NCBI GenBank assembly: GCA_035295225.1 | Contig: DATGJI010000042.1 | Location: forward strand, 1 to 64,000 | DNA: 64,000 nt | Reading direction: 5' to 3' | DNA from: Candidatus Eremiobacteraceae bacterium | GTDB taxonomy: Bacteria > Vulcanimicrobiota > Vulcanimicrobiia > Eremiobacterales > Eremiobacteraceae | Part shown: positions 1 to 6,807 of the stretch, one piece after another | Numbering within the stretch: position 1 is the first letter of the stretch | How the letters are laid out: the number at the start of each line of letters is the position of its first letter | Notes under the pieces: generated by a model | The model's input: the letters and a program-made list of their open reading frames with translations, nothing else | Told to the model about the DNA's origin: nothing | Databases searched by the model: none | Made by a program: the position numbers and the translations under genes

Positions 1-432
1 GACGCCGCCGGCCCGTTCGAAAACACCGACCTCGCCGTCAAGCGGTCGCATCATCGGAAAACGGCGACGGATGGCATTGGTGTCGAGCAGTTCGACGTGC
101 AGATCGTGGCGTTTCGCGCTCTCTGTCGAGCCGATGATCACTTTGCTCGTCGGAGCGCCCGCCAACAATATTCCGGTGAGGGTCACGAGTCGCTCGCCGC
201 TCAACGCTTCGAGCTCACGCCACAAATCGTAGGCTCGCAGTAAGAGCGGCACGTAGTCCGCATGTTCGAAATACGCCTGGCGGATGAGGCGCGATTTTCC
301 GTGCGATGCGCCGAGGCTGTGTGCGGGACCGTGGCGCTCGATACCAAGCACTGACCAGCCGCGGCGCGCGCATTGCGCGGCCACGGCGCTGCCCATCGCG
401 CCAAGGCCGACCACGACGACGTCATATACCAC
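1..432 (-). CDS. FAD-dependent sarcosine / N-methyltryptophan oxidase-like protein, N-terminal part (gene runs off the window)
   Basis: The minus-strand frame is open from a GTG at 432 to the window edge (144 codons) and is preceded in frame by a stop. It begins with a Rossmann ADP-binding segment (VVVVGLGAMGSAVA) and ends the first beta-alpha-beta unit with GIERHGPAHSLGASHG, then KSRLIRQAYFEHADYVPLL. This is the N-terminal pattern of the monomeric sarcosine oxidase/MTOX family, which oxidises N-methyl amino acids with covalently bound FAD. The substrate-binding and flavinylation regions are outside the window, so the substrate cannot be named. The next genes on the other strand (proline dehydrogenase, DapA-like) also handle imino/amino acids. 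The GTG start is chosen because it is the only start before the upstream stop. Confidence 0.85.
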   Translation of the reverse strand, partial: MVYDVVVVGLGAMGSAVAAQCARRGWSVLGIERHGPAHSLGASHGKSRLIRQAYFEHADYVPLLLRAYDLWRELEALSGERLVTLTGILLAGAPTSKVIIGSTESAKRHDLHVELLDTNAIRRRFPMMRPLDGEVGVFERAGGV

Positions 433-535
433 GCGCGGCGTTTCTCAACGGCACAGGCGAACTCCGGCAGGGCGTGTCATCACACCCGTGAATCCTTATC
501 GAGCGCGCGGTCCTCGATTCGTGCGCGTATGGATT

Positions 536-612
536 GCCCTCGTAGTTCAGCGGATTAGAATGCCGCGCTTCGAACGCGGAGGTCGGGGGTTCGACTCCCT
601 CCGAGGGCGCCA
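536..612 (+). tRNA. tRNA-Arg (anticodon TCG)
   Basis: A full cloverleaf can be folded by eye. The acceptor arm is GCCCTCG/CGAGGGC, and the anticodon stem CCGCG/CGCGG carries the loop CTTCGAA, with anticodon TCG at 570-572. The T arm contains GGTTCGACTCC. The discriminator base is G609 and CCA is encoded at 610-612. It would decode CGA-family arginine codons. The ATG of the next gene lies only 5 bases after the CCA, so tRNA 3' processing would occur almost at that gene's start. Confidence 0.96.
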
Positions 613-617
613 GAACC

Positions 618-1772
618 ATGAACCGAGCATGGACACGATCTTTAGCGTATGCTCTATCGGCTGCCGCTGCGTTGAATACGGCGCCGACATCTACCGCTTT
701 GACGCCGCCAAACGCATCCGGCGCGCAGGTGATCCAGTACGTGCAAGTGCAGTACCGGAACGTTGTGCTGAACAATGGCCGCCCAAGCATGGGATCGAAC
801 CTCCTGAAGTCCGCGCTGCAGACGGCGGCGCACCAGTTCCTGTCGAATCTGCTTCAGACGGCCCTGACGCACGCCAACCCGGTCCTCGGATTCATCGCGC
901 AGCAGATCGCCGCAAAGGCGCAGGCGAAGCTTGCGAGTAGTGTGGCCTCACGGCCGATGCACCTGGATCCCAGAATAAACGTGGCAGCCGAATTTGAGGC
1001 GACGACGACCGTCGCTGCCGATCGCACGCGCACGGACATCGGCGACGTATCCACGATCATCCAATGCGATCTGCGAAAGGTCATCGTCCTGGACAACGCC
1101 GAGAGGACGTACTCGGTCACGACGTTTGACCAAGCGGAGTCGCAGCAACAATCGCCGCAGTTCACGAGCGGCTTTGATTTCATGACGGCAGCGCTTGGGG
1201 GCTCTCCCGATGAAACCGCCGCAATGACCATCTCTCCTCAGCCGGACGACGGCGCTGTGACGATCGCCGGCCTGACGGCGCGACACGCGATATTCTCCCT
1301 GTCGTCGAACGGCGGCGGGAGCGGTCAGAAGACCGATCTTTGGTACGCGGATATTCCGGTCGCCGACCATTGCTCGCTCGATGCACAGAGCGCGCAAGAA
1401 GGCCCGAGTCCAGCGAGCGCCGGCGACGCATCGAAAGTGCGTGTGCCGCTGCGCAGCGTCGAATGGACAGAAATGCAGATGGGCGCGAACGAAGACTCCG
1501 CGACTCCGGCCTCTACCATCGCCCCGTCAGACTATGTGGACCCTATGCTCAAGCGGCCGGGGTTCGCGTGGCTTGAAACGACGTCTGTCGCGCAGTTGCG
1601 CTACGACCCGGCGTTCTTTGACGTGCCTGCGGGATATGCGCTCGTGACGCCCGCCCCGACCGACACGCCTTCGCCGGGAGCGTCGTCACCGCAGCGCCCG
1701 GTCGATAGCGCGAGTGCGGCGCCGGCGGCCGCGCCCTCGCCGAGCGCCTCACCGGCCGGCGCTCCGCGTTAA
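618..1772 (+). CDS. Secreted protein of unknown function, Pro/Ala-rich C-terminus
   Basis: 384 residues. The N-terminus is a Sec-type signal peptide (basic MNRAWTR, then a hydrophobic Ala/Leu stretch, cleavage probably near residue 27). The middle region alternates beta-like segments (for example DLRKVIVLDNAERTYSVTTF) and has no motif I recognise. The last 45 or so residues are low-complexity Pro/Ala/Ser, typical of a flexible tail. The start sits 5 bases after the tRNA-Arg CCA with no convincing ribosome-binding site, so a leader shared with the tRNA transcript or a downstream start are both possible. The signal peptide supports the start given. Function unknown. Confidence 0.8.
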   Translation: MNRAWTRSLAYALSAAAALNTAPTSTALTPPNASGAQVIQYVQVQYRNVVLNNGRPSMGSNLLKSALQTAAHQFLSNLLQTALTHANPVLGFIAQQIAAKAQAKLASSVASRPMHLDPRINVAAEFEATTTVAADRTRTDIGDVSTIIQCDLRKVIVLDNAERTYSVTTFDQAESQQQSPQFTSGFDFMTAALGGSPDETAAMTISPQPDDGAVTIAGLTARHAIFSLSSNGGGSGQKTDLWYADIPVADHCSLDAQSAQEGPSPASAGDASKVRVPLRSVEWTEMQMGANEDSATPASTIAPSDYVDPMLKRPGFAWLETTSVAQLRYDPAFFDVPAGYALVTPAPTDTPSPGASSPQRPVDSASAAPAAAPSPSASPAGAPR

Positions 1773-1789
1773 GCGCTTAGCGCGAAGCC

Positions 1790-2710
1790 ATGGCCGATTT
1801 GCTTCGCACCTCGTTACTAGCGGCTGCGTCTAACCAGACGCTCAATCGCTTCGTCTCGACGCACGGCCGACGATTTGGCGCGGACCGGTTCGTCGCGGGC
1901 GAGACGGTGGACGAGTTCATGCAGGCGGTCCGATTGTTGAACGGGCGCGGCTTTCGGGTCGCGGCGGGTTTACTCGGCGAGGATGTCCGCACGGCAGACG
2001 ACGCTCGCTCAGCCGCCGAGCAGTATGCGGCGATTCTCGACCGGTTCGCACGCGAGGGCGCAAACGCGAACGTCGCACTCAAGTTGACGCATCTCGGGCT
2101 GGCGTTGGATCCGGGCCTCGCCTTCGAGAACCTTCGCGCCGTGGCGGCCCGCGCCGCGAGCGTCGGAAATTTCGTGCGGATAGACATGGAGCAATCCGCC
2201 CATACGCAAGCGACCCTCGACATCTATCACCGGTTGCGCGGCAACGGGATGGACAACGTCGGCGTCGTACTGCAGGCGTATCTCTATCGCTCGGAATCGG
2301 ACCTATCGTCGCTCAAAGCGCTCGCACCGAACGTGAGGCTGGTGAAAGGCGCGTACCTCGAGCCGGCAAGCGTGGCATTTGCGCGCAAACGCGACGTCGA
2401 CGATCGCTTTGCCAGCCTCATCGAGGTCAGTCTGCAGGGCGGCGGCTTCACGGCGATCGCCACCCACGATGACGCGATCATCGAACGCTCGATCAGCTTC
2501 ATTCGGGATCGCGGCATCGCGCCCGGATCGTACGAATTCCAGATGCTCTTCGGCGTACGTCCGAAGCTGCAAGAACTGCTGCTCCGCAGGGGCTTTCCGG
2601 TCCGCATCGCGGTGCCCTTTGGATCGTTGTGGTTTCCCTACTTCATGCGTCGCTTGGCGGAGCGCCCTGCAAACGTCTTGTTCTTCCTACGGTCGATGTG
2701 GCGCGGATGA
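1790..2710 (+). CDS. Monofunctional proline dehydrogenase
   Basis: 306 residues, the usual size for the stand-alone FAD proline dehydrogenase (TIM-barrel PRODH domain), which oxidises proline to pyrroline-5-carboxylate and passes electrons to the quinone pool. Family signatures are visible in order: FVRIDMEQS, the VRLVKGAYLEP strand, IATHDD, YEFQMLFGVRP, and the C-terminal YFMRRLAERPANVLFFLRS that contains the substrate-binding Arg pair. No P5C dehydrogenase domain is fused. The stop overlaps the start of the following DapA-family gene (ATGA), so the two are almost certainly co-translated. A hydroxyproline-type substrate is possible because of that neighbour. Confidence 0.93.
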   Translation: MADLLRTSLLAAASNQTLNRFVSTHGRRFGADRFVAGETVDEFMQAVRLLNGRGFRVAAGLLGEDVRTADDARSAAEQYAAILDRFAREGANANVALKLTHLGLALDPGLAFENLRAVAARAASVGNFVRIDMEQSAHTQATLDIYHRLRGNGMDNVGVVLQAYLYRSESDLSSLKALAPNVRLVKGAYLEPASVAFARKRDVDDRFASLIEVSLQGGGFTAIATHDDAIIERSISFIRDRGIAPGSYEFQMLFGVRPKLQELLLRRGFPVRIAVPFGSLWFPYFMRRLAERPANVLFFLRSMWRG

Positions 2711-3594
2711 ACCGGCCGCGCACGTCCGGTATTACCTGCGCCAGTCTCACGCCGCTCGACGAGGCGGGTCAACCATGTCTCGCACTGCTCGAAGAACATT
2801 GCCGCTGGCTGATCGCGTCCGGCTGCGACGACATCCTCTTGCTCGGCACGACCGGCGAAGCGAACTCGTTCACTGTCGAAGAGCGGATGTCGATCCTCGA
2901 AGGGGTGCTCGACGCGGGTCTCCCCGCTTCTCGGCTCATGGTGGGGACAGGCTGCTGCGCGGTCGGCGACAGCGTCCGGCTGACGCGACACGCGATTTCG
3001 GTAGGCGTTGACCGCGCGCTCGTGTTGCCGCCCTTCTATTATAAGTCCGTTCACGATGCCGGCGTCATCGCCGCGTACGCGTCCATGATCGAATCTGTCG
3101 CGGACGAGACCCTGCGCGTTTACCTGTACAGCATCCCGCAGTTCTCCGGAGTGAGCATCGGGGCTGAGGTCATCCGCGAGCTTCGCGTTCGCTACCCGAC
3201 TGTCGTCGCCGGCCTCAAGGACAGTTCGGGCGACAAAGCGAGCACGATCCGCCTGTGCGAAGAGTTCGGCGACTCGTTTGACGTGCTCGTCGGATCGGAA
3301 TCGTTCTTGCTGGAGTGTCTGGCGGCTGGCGCATCGGGTTGCGTCACCGCGACGGCGAACGCGCACCCGGAGCTGATCAGCCGCCTTTATGCCGACCGGG
3401 GCCGACCCTCGGCGCCGGCCTTGCAAGCGCGAGCCGCCGCCGCTCGCTCGATGTTCGAATCGAAGCCGATGATCGCAGAGCTTAAAGATTTCACGGCTCG
3501 CCGCACCGGCGACGGCCGGTGGCGCAACGTACGGCCGCCGCTTATCGCCCTCGACTCTGGCGAACCCGAAGAAAACGTCACGCGGCTCGTCTGA
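2707..3594 (+). CDS. DapA-family Schiff-base aldolase/lyase (dihydrodipicolinate synthase superfamily)
   Basis: 295 residues. It has the DHDPS/N-acetylneuraminate lyase TIM-barrel signatures: LLGTTGEANSFT near residue 45, the catalytic Tyr in VYLYSIPQFSG, and the Schiff-base Lys in VVAGLKDSSGD, followed by the VLVGSESFLLE and GASGCVTATAN motifs. The start at 2707 gives a 4-base ATGA overlap with the proline dehydrogenase gene; the longer open frame upstream lies inside that gene and is rejected. The family includes DapA, hydroxyproline-pathway deaminases (LhpC type) and 2-keto-3-deoxy sugar-acid aldolases. Coupling to a proline dehydrogenase favours an imino-acid catabolic role over lysine synthesis, but this is inference. 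Confidence 0.9.
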   Translation: MNRPRTSGITCASLTPLDEAGQPCLALLEEHCRWLIASGCDDILLLGTTGEANSFTVEERMSILEGVLDAGLPASRLMVGTGCCAVGDSVRLTRHAISVGVDRALVLPPFYYKSVHDAGVIAAYASMIESVADETLRVYLYSIPQFSGVSIGAEVIRELRVRYPTVVAGLKDSSGDKASTIRLCEEFGDSFDVLVGSESFLLECLAAGASGCVTATANAHPELISRLYADRGRPSAPALQARAAAARSMFESKPMIAELKDFTARRTGDGRWRNVRPPLIALDSGEPEENVTRLV

Positions 3595-3602
3595 GCGGGA
3601 CG

Positions 3603-3716
3603 TCAATCGGCGATGCGGAGACGTGCACCGTCGCGGCGTAGGTCTTCGATCCGCTGAAGCGCTAGTTGTACGAACAGATCGGTTGTCGCCGCGCTGATTG
3701 CACCCCGCCGGGTCAT
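3603..3716 (-). CDS. Putative 37-residue protein, translationally coupled micro-ORF B
   Basis: A 37-codon frame, MTRRGAISAATTDLFVQLAL... ending LRRDGARLRIAD. The body (FVQLALQRIEDLRRDGARL) would form a good amphipathic helix. Its ATG overlaps the stop of micro-ORF A (ATGA at 3713-3716), the classic coupling arrangement, and its stop lies 8 bases beyond the convergent DapA-family stop. I do not recognise a family. It could be the frame-shifted tail of micro-ORF A, so that the pair is one broken gene. Confidence 0.4.
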   Translation of the reverse strand: MTRRGAISAATTDLFVQLALQRIEDLRRDGARLRIAD

Positions 3717-3850
3717 ATCCGGACGCCCCAGCCGCCGAAAATCGTGTCGCTTGCGCCCGACGGAACTCTCACGAGATCCGTGCGGCTGCGATCGAGCGCG
3801 TCCGGCGCGTCTAGGATATGTACGACGGTTGTTGATCTCGTGCGTCCCAT
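3713..3850 (-). CDS. Putative 45-residue protein, micro-ORF A
   Basis: A 45-codon frame, MGRTRSTTVVHILDAPDALD... ending DTIFGGWGVRI. A good Shine-Dalgarno (GGGAGAAAG) lies 4 bases upstream of the ATG. The gene is divergent from the CGNR-type regulator at 3996, with an AT-rich control region between them, so it is a likely target of that regulator. No family recognised. Alternatives are a genuine two-peptide unit with micro-ORF B, or a decayed gene whose N-terminus is this frame and C-terminus is frame B. Confidence 0.42.
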   Translation of the reverse strand: MGRTRSTTVVHILDAPDALDRSRTDLVRVPSGASDTIFGGWGVRI

Positions 3851-3959
3851 GGTCTTTCTCCCTGCTTAGTAGTAACCTGCAATCAGTTTACACCAGTGAC
3901 TGCTAACCTGTCAAGTAATTTTAATGGTTCCATCGCATCATAACAGTGTCATGATTGTC

Positions 3960-3988
3960 TTGATTTGTAACCATCATTGCTCTATAAT
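3960..3988 (+). promoter_or_regulatory. Sigma-70-like promoter of the CGNR regulator (leaderless start)
   Basis: TTGATT at 3960-3965 and a perfect TATAAT at 3983-3988 are separated by 17 bases. Transcription would begin about 7 bases after the -10 element, at or next to the ATG at 3996, which has no Shine-Dalgarno. The mRNA is therefore probably leaderless. The region just upstream (3870-3960) is unusually AT-rich and holds two TAACCTG copies that could be operator half-sites. Confidence 0.7.
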
Positions 3989-3995
3989 AAGTGCC

Positions 3996-4592
3996 ATGGA
4001 TGAAAGCGGGACAGCCGATCGACTGGGCGATAAGCCGGCAGACGGGAAGTTGCGAGTCGTCCACGCGTTTGTGAACACGCGCAACGGATCGGGTCGCGAG
4101 GACTTCCCCAACCCCGACGCTCTGCGCGATTGGCTCGCCGGGCACGACCTGATCTCCCCGCGCGTTCGTCTGAACAACGCCGATCTCGAGCAGGCGCGTT
4201 GCGTGCGCGACGCACTTGTTCGCCTCGCGCTCGCCCGGCAATCCGGTCAACAAGATACGGACGCCATCGAGACGCTCAATAGAGCGGCGGGGCGTGCGCA
4301 GATGGCGGTCTCGTTCGATGCAGACGGCCGCGGCCGGATCCGTCCGCTTGCGCCGGCCGCGGACGGCGCGCTCGGCGCGATCATCGCGATCGTCTTTGAA
4401 GCGATGACCGACGGGACGTGGAACCGCCTGAAGATATGCCGCGACCCGTCGTGCGCATTCGCATTTTACGATCGCTCGAAGAATCGCTCAGGTGCGTGGT
4501 GCGACATCGCGAGCTGCGGCAACGTCGCTAAAGCGCGGACTTTTCGCGCGCGCCACGCGCACCACGCGCACCACACTCGCAACGCCTCGTAG
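3996..4592 (+). CDS. CGNR zinc-finger / ABATE-domain transcriptional regulator
   Basis: 198 residues. The N-terminal two thirds match the ABATE region (HAFVNTR... near residue 25, then DLEQARCVRDALVRLALA). The C-terminus is the CGNR zinc finger with ligands in LKICRDPSCAFAFYDRSKN and WCDIASCGNVAKA, that is C-x4-C...C-x4-C-G-N. Such proteins are thought to be DNA-binding stress regulators, often autoregulated and divergent from their target. Here the divergent target would be the two micro-ORFs. The start at 3996 is preferred to the longer frame at 3924 because the promoter lies inside that extension. The C-terminus is His-rich (HAHHAHH), a possible metal-binding tail. Confidence 0.85.
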   Translation: MDESGTADRLGDKPADGKLRVVHAFVNTRNGSGREDFPNPDALRDWLAGHDLISPRVRLNNADLEQARCVRDALVRLALARQSGQQDTDAIETLNRAAGRAQMAVSFDADGRGRIRPLAPAADGALGAIIAIVFEAMTDGTWNRLKICRDPSCAFAFYDRSKNRSGAWCDIASCGNVAKARTFRARHAHHAHHTRNAS

Positions 4593-4594
4593 TA

Positions 4595-4613
4595 GGGCAA
4601 GCATCGCTTGCCC
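4595..4613. repeat. GGGCAAGC palindrome (dispersed repeat family B)
   Basis: An 8-bp stem GGGCAAGC/GCTTGCCC with a 3-base loop, starting 2 bases after the regulator's stop codon. The same core recurs at 33452-33470 and 62133-62151, each time beside a gene end. It is likely a REP-like element also usable as an RNA hairpin. Confidence 0.8.
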
Positions 4614-4659
4614 AGGCGGCGTGAAGCATTCGCGCGGGGCCGCACGGAATACGCCGGGC

Positions 4660-5370
4660 ATGAAAAAAGCTTTCGCGTTCGCGCAAATCAGCGTCCTCTG
4701 CGCATCGATCTTCTGCCTTTCGGCCGCCTGCGCTTACGCCTCGACAGAGACCCGCACGGTCTCAGGGATTCCGCTTGACGCGCCCTGGAAAGTCACGATC
4801 TACGAGATGGCGCGTTCGAAATTCATCCATCCCGCGTGGGGCTGGCAGCACAGTGAGCGCAATTATGACCTCGCTCTGCGCCTGGCTCACGGCGACCACC
4901 TGAAGGTCGACACCGACGTTCTGTTCGCGGCGTGTTTCCTCCACGACATGGCCGCCTTTCCGCCGTACGCGAAATCCGGAATCGAACATGGTGATCGCGC
5001 AGCCCAAGAGAGCGGCGCGGTTCTCCGTGCCGCCGGATTTCCAATGCAGAAGTTGCCGGCGGTGCAAGCGGCCGAACGCGGTCACATGTACTACCGCGAT
5101 CCGGGTTCCCGCCCCGAGGCGATCGTGTTACACGATGCCGATTCTCTCGATTTCCTCGGTGACATCGGCGCTGCGCGGATGATCAGCTTGACCGGTGAAA
5201 ACGCCGCTGATTTTCATTCGGCGATCGTCGCGCTGCGCGGCTTCTTGCAAAGCATTCCCCCGCGCCTGATCACAAAAACGGCACGTGTGATGGGCGTGCA
5301 GCGCAGCGCGGAGCTCCGCCGGTTTCTCGATGCATTGTCGACCGAGACACTTCAGGAAAAGCTTATCTGA
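4660..5370 (+). CDS. Secreted HD-domain phosphohydrolase-like protein
   Basis: 236 residues. A signal peptide (MKKAFAFAQ then a Cys/Ala/Leu hydrophobic core, cleavage near ACAYA-S) precedes an HD domain. The first metal His lies in WGWQHSERNYDLA (about residue 64), the HD pair in CFLHDMAAF (residues 95-96), then EHGDRAAQES, and the last Asp in VLHDADSLDFLGD. HD proteins hydrolyse phosphoesters, commonly of nucleotides; export to the periplasm is less usual and the substrate is unknown. The gene ends 8 bases inside the convergent permease gene. Confidence 0.82.
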   Translation: MKKAFAFAQISVLCASIFCLSAACAYASTETRTVSGIPLDAPWKVTIYEMARSKFIHPAWGWQHSERNYDLALRLAHGDHLKVDTDVLFAACFLHDMAAFPPYAKSGIEHGDRAAQESGAVLRAAGFPMQKLPAVQAAERGHMYYRDPGSRPEAIVLHDADSLDFLGDIGAARMISLTGENAADFHSAIVALRGFLQSIPPRLITKTARVMGVQRSAELRRFLDALSTETLQEKLI

Positions 5371-6772
5371 CGCTGTCCTGAACGCTGCGGACGCGGCGGC
5401 CGATGAAGTAGACCGCCATGCCGCCGCCGATCATCAAGGCGGTCATGCCGAGCACCTTGATCACCGCGAGCGCCTTGTGCGGGTCGTCGTCCGCCGGAAA
5501 CGCCGAGAGCACCATCGACGCGGCAGTGGTGGTGAACCCGATGACCCCCGCCGCTGCGACAGTCCACCGGCCGCCTGGAATCCGAAGCGGGTCCGCGCCG
5601 CTCGGATCCACATACAGTTTGATCGCCGAGGCGAAGAGGAAAAGAAACGGAACCATAGTGATGAGCACCGTCGTGCTGACGAGCACATCGTAGGCGCCCT
5701 TCACGGTCGTGCCTCCTTGACCAAGGAAGATGAACACCGCCGCGATTCCGGCTTGGGTCAGAATCGCGACGACCGGCGAACGAAAGCGCGGATGCATGCG
5801 ACCGAAAATCGGCGGAAGAAACCGGTCGATGCCGGCGACGAATGGGATGCGCGCCACCGCACCCAGCCATGCGCCCGCGCTGCCTAGGCAGCTTATCGTC
5901 ACGAGGACCGCGGCTATCGGCGTGAGCCATGGCCAGCCGAAACGGCTTGCGGTGATGCCGATCGTCTGCATCACGCCCGACGACGCGTTGACGGAGCTCG
6001 CCGGCAGCGCCGCAAGAACGCTCGCCGTACCGGCGATATAGATGGCGGCGATCATCGGCGCCGCAAGCACGAGGCCGAGCGGAATCGACCGGCGCGGATT
6101 TTTAATTTCGCCCGCCATGAATGACGCCGCTTCTGGTCCGGTCCATGCAAACGCGATCACCGACCAGAAGATGATGTCCTTGAATTGAAAATTCAGGCGC
6201 GCGGTCGTCGCGTTGATAGGCGTCGCGGGTCCGAATTTCAGCCACGCCATCACTCCCAGCGCGATCAGCAGCATCGTCGCGATCCACCGGCCGAGTGCGC
6301 CGACGTTGTTCAGCCACTTGCCCACGGCCAGCCCGTAGACATTCAGTATCGTCGCAAGTCCGAGACCGGCGATCGAGACAGCGATGTAGTACCACGGCGA
6401 CGCCGCGAGAATGCCGCCGCTCGTGCCGCTGATGAAGAGCGCGTTTCCAGCGGTGAAATAGAGGAGCGCCGGAAAATAGGGCAGATTGCTCGCCCAATAC
6501 GTCCAGCCGGTCATGAATCCGGCGAAAGGCCCGAACGCGCGCTTGCTCCAGACGTAGAGACCGCCTTCGTCGGGATGATGCGCGGAAAGATAAACGACCA
6601 CGAGGGAGAGCGGCAAGAACATCGCGATTCCGCCGATGAGCCAGACGACAAGCGACGACGGACCGGCGGCCGCGGCGGTGGCAACCCACTGAAAATTCGA
6701 ACCGGCGATGACGAAGAACAGGACGACGTCGCCGAGACCCATCGCGCGCCGCAGCTCGGGGACTTCCGGCAT
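5363..6772 (-). CDS. APC-superfamily amino acid permease
   Basis: 469 residues with about 12 hydrophobic helices. The N-terminus (GLGDVVLFFVIAGSNFQWVA), DEGGLYVWSKRAFGPFAGFM after helix 2, and WTGPEAASFMAGEIKNPRRS before the long loop are hallmarks of the APC (amino acid-polyamine-organocation) family, which imports or exchanges amino acids. Substrate cannot be read from the sequence. The ATG at 6772 is chosen because the frame upstream runs into the peptidase gene. It lies 35 bases downstream of the secreted S9 peptidase, so the pair looks like a digest-and-import operon. Confidence 0.9.
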   Translation of the reverse strand: MPEVPELRRAMGLGDVVLFFVIAGSNFQWVATAAAAGPSSLVVWLIGGIAMFLPLSLVVVYLSAHHPDEGGLYVWSKRAFGPFAGFMTGWTYWASNLPYFPALLYFTAGNALFISGTSGGILAASPWYYIAVSIAGLGLATILNVYGLAVGKWLNNVGALGRWIATMLLIALGVMAWLKFGPATPINATTARLNFQFKDIIFWSVIAFAWTGPEAASFMAGEIKNPRRSIPLGLVLAAPMIAAIYIAGTASVLAALPASSVNASSGVMQTIGITASRFGWPWLTPIAAVLVTISCLGSAGAWLGAVARIPFVAGIDRFLPPIFGRMHPRFRSPVVAILTQAGIAAVFIFLGQGGTTVKGAYDVLVSTTVLITMVPFLFLFASAIKLYVDPSGADPLRIPGGRWTVAAAGVIGFTTTAASMVLSAFPADDDPHKALAVIKVLGMTALMIGGGMAVYFIGRRVRSVQDSVR

Positions 6773-6807
6773 GGAATCCGTCCCCGCGATCGACGGCGTC
6801 GCCACGG

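Noticed and set aside
3924-3995. Longer N-terminus for the CGNR regulator
   Set aside because: The extension contains the promoter elements and has no ribosome-binding site.
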